From Competibacteraceae bacterium UBA6584 (GTDB taxonomy: Bacteria; Pseudomonadota; Gammaproteobacteria; Competibacterales; Competibacteraceae), in the NCBI GenBank assembly GCA_002433805.1, contig DJIW01000026.1, forward strand, positions 1,869 to 15,387: a stretch of 13,519 nucleotides of DNA, given 5' to 3'. The position numbers were made by a program, and so were the translations under genes. The notes under the pieces are model-generated. The model saw only the letters and a list, made by a program, of their open reading frames with translations, did no database searches and was not told the DNA's origin. Within the stretch, counting starts at the first letter, position 1. Each line of letters begins with the position of its first letter. Positions 12,739-13,519 of the stretch are shown here, piece by piece.

Positions 12739-13519
12739 ATGACTATCAATTTCAAATCTCTTGCCAAGGTAGGCGTTTACGTGGACGCCGCCAATATCTC
12801 CCGCAATGGGGGGCAGCGCATGCAGTACGATGTATTACGCGAGTTCGCCTGTCGCGACCAGGCCGAACCCTTGCGGCTGAATGTCTATCTGTCCTATGAC
12901 GAGGAGCGCGCCGAGACCAATACGATCTATCGCGATAAAGCGCGATCCTACCAATCCGCCTTGCGCGAACTCGGTTATAAGGTGATCGAGAAGCGGGTCA
13001 AGTGGTTTCAGGACGAGGCGGGCAACCGCTTTGGCAAGGCCAACGCCGATCTCGACATGGCCGTGGATGTTTTATTGCAATCCGAAAACTTGGACCGGGT
13101 TTTGCTTGCGACGGGAGACGGCGATTTTGTACAGGTGGTCCGGGCCTTGCAAAATAAAGGCTGTCGGGTGGAAACCCTGGCCTTCGATAATGTGTCTGAA
13201 GAATTGCGGCGCGAATCGGATATGTTCGTGTCAGGTTATTTGGTGCCGGGGCTGTTGCCGACGCGCGGCGACGATTATTTCGCGCCGGTGTGGGGTTCGA
13301 TGGGCTCGCGCGTGCGCGGCTATTGCTACCATCACGACGACAATAAGAGTTTTGGCTTCATGCGGTTTCTGGTCAAACTGTCGCCGTTTTTGTGGAAGAC
13401 CGATTCCCGCGATTCCGAATCGCCGTATCGGACCGCTTTTTTTCACGATTCCAGCTTGCCGGAGGGCTTCAATGTAATGAAACTACCCTCTCGCAATCAT
13501 ATTTTCGAATTTACTTTGG
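12739..13519 (+). CDS. NYN-domain (LabA/DUF88-type) protein with C-terminal cold-shock-like domain (partial, 3' end outside window)
   Basis: 260 codons are visible, open to the window end. Residues about 10-168 form a NYN domain, a PIN-like ribonuclease fold. VGVYVDAANI (11-20) supplies D16 and N19, KANADLDMAVD (100-110) supplies D104 and D106, and LLATGDGDFVQVV (122-134) supplies D127 and D129, so the acidic metal-binding set is complete. Residues about 190-260 look like a diverged cold-shock/OB domain: RVRGYCYHHDDNKSFGFMRF resembles the opening strand and FGF motif, and TAFFHDSSLPEGF resembles the FFH-S-L segment, followed by a final strand IFEF. Between FGF and FFH there is more sequence than in a minimal cold-shock protein. 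RNA binding plus RNA cleavage is the natural prediction. The ATG lacks a strong Shine-Dalgarno (only GAG at 12721-12723). The NYN call is secure; the cold-shock call is moderate. Confidence 0.88.
   Translation, partial: MTINFKSLAKVGVYVDAANISRNGGQRMQYDVLREFACRDQAEPLRLNVYLSYDEERAETNTIYRDKARSYQSALRELGYKVIEKRVKWFQDEAGNRFGKANADLDMAVDVLLQSENLDRVLLATGDGDFVQVVRALQNKGCRVETLAFDNVSEELRRESDMFVSGYLVPGLLPTRGDDYFAPVWGSMGSRVRGYCYHHDDNKSFGFMRFLVKLSPFLWKTDSRDSESPYRTAFFHDSSLPEGFNVMKLPSRNHIFEFTL

Noticed and set aside
1..13519. CRISPR array, tRNA, rRNA, insertion sequence or phage genes
   Set aside because: No regularly spaced repeats, no tRNA/rRNA-like sequence, and no transposase, integrase or phage motif was found on either strand.

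Overview
The window is visibly GC-rich, densely coded bacterial DNA. The gene set fits a proteobacterium, most likely a gammaproteobacterium: NadC with a CGGCxNHR-type active-site segment, a periplasmic PCu(A)C copper chaperone, DUF3108, ArnT/ArnC-like envelope glycosyltransferases, and a small OmpA-domain protein. No rRNA, tRNA or other taxonomic marker is present, so this is inference. No tRNA, rRNA, CRISPR array, insertion sequence or phage gene was seen.

Layout. (1) 1-1944: the 3' part of a type I restriction-modification methyltransferase (hsdM, cut by the window edge). A good promoter-like sequence follows, then a DUF123 / GIY-YIG-like protein. (2) 1946-3379: a PCu(A)C copper chaperone on the minus strand, convergent with the DUF123 gene (one base apart) and divergent from nadC (NAD biosynthesis). 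(3) 3380-4533: a 73-aa protein of unknown function behind a Pho-box-like sequence, then a secreted DUF3108 protein. (4) 4564-11075: six tightly packed, mostly overlapping plus-strand genes for membrane glycolipid chemistry. They are GT39 transferase, PAP2 phosphatase, LPG_synthase_TM/YbhN-type membrane protein, second PAP2 phosphatase, GT2 (DPM1/ArnC-like) and second GT39 transferase. (5) 11110-11532: a HIT (HinT-type) nucleotide hydrolase. (6) 11696-12292, minus strand: an exported OmpA-domain protein with its own promoter candidate. (7) 12293-12738: a gene-free stretch of about 450 bp with several inverted repeats and promoter-like elements. (8) 12739 to the window end: a NYN (LabA/DUF88-type) protein whose C-terminus looks like a cold-shock/OB-fold domain.

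How the genes may work together. In the 4564-11075 cluster, the GT2 enzyme would charge undecaprenyl phosphate with a sugar on the cytoplasmic face. The YbhN-type protein, or an unknown flippase, could move or bind the lipid. The GT39 enzymes would then transfer the sugar to an acceptor (lipid A, a glycan or a protein) on the periplasmic face, and the PAP2 enzymes would recycle or trim lipid phosphates. This is inferred from families and gene order; the sugar and acceptor cannot be read from sequence. It is the strongest candidate here for an incompletely described system. The NYN plus cold-shock-like architecture and the possible Pho-regulated small protein are the next most interesting points.
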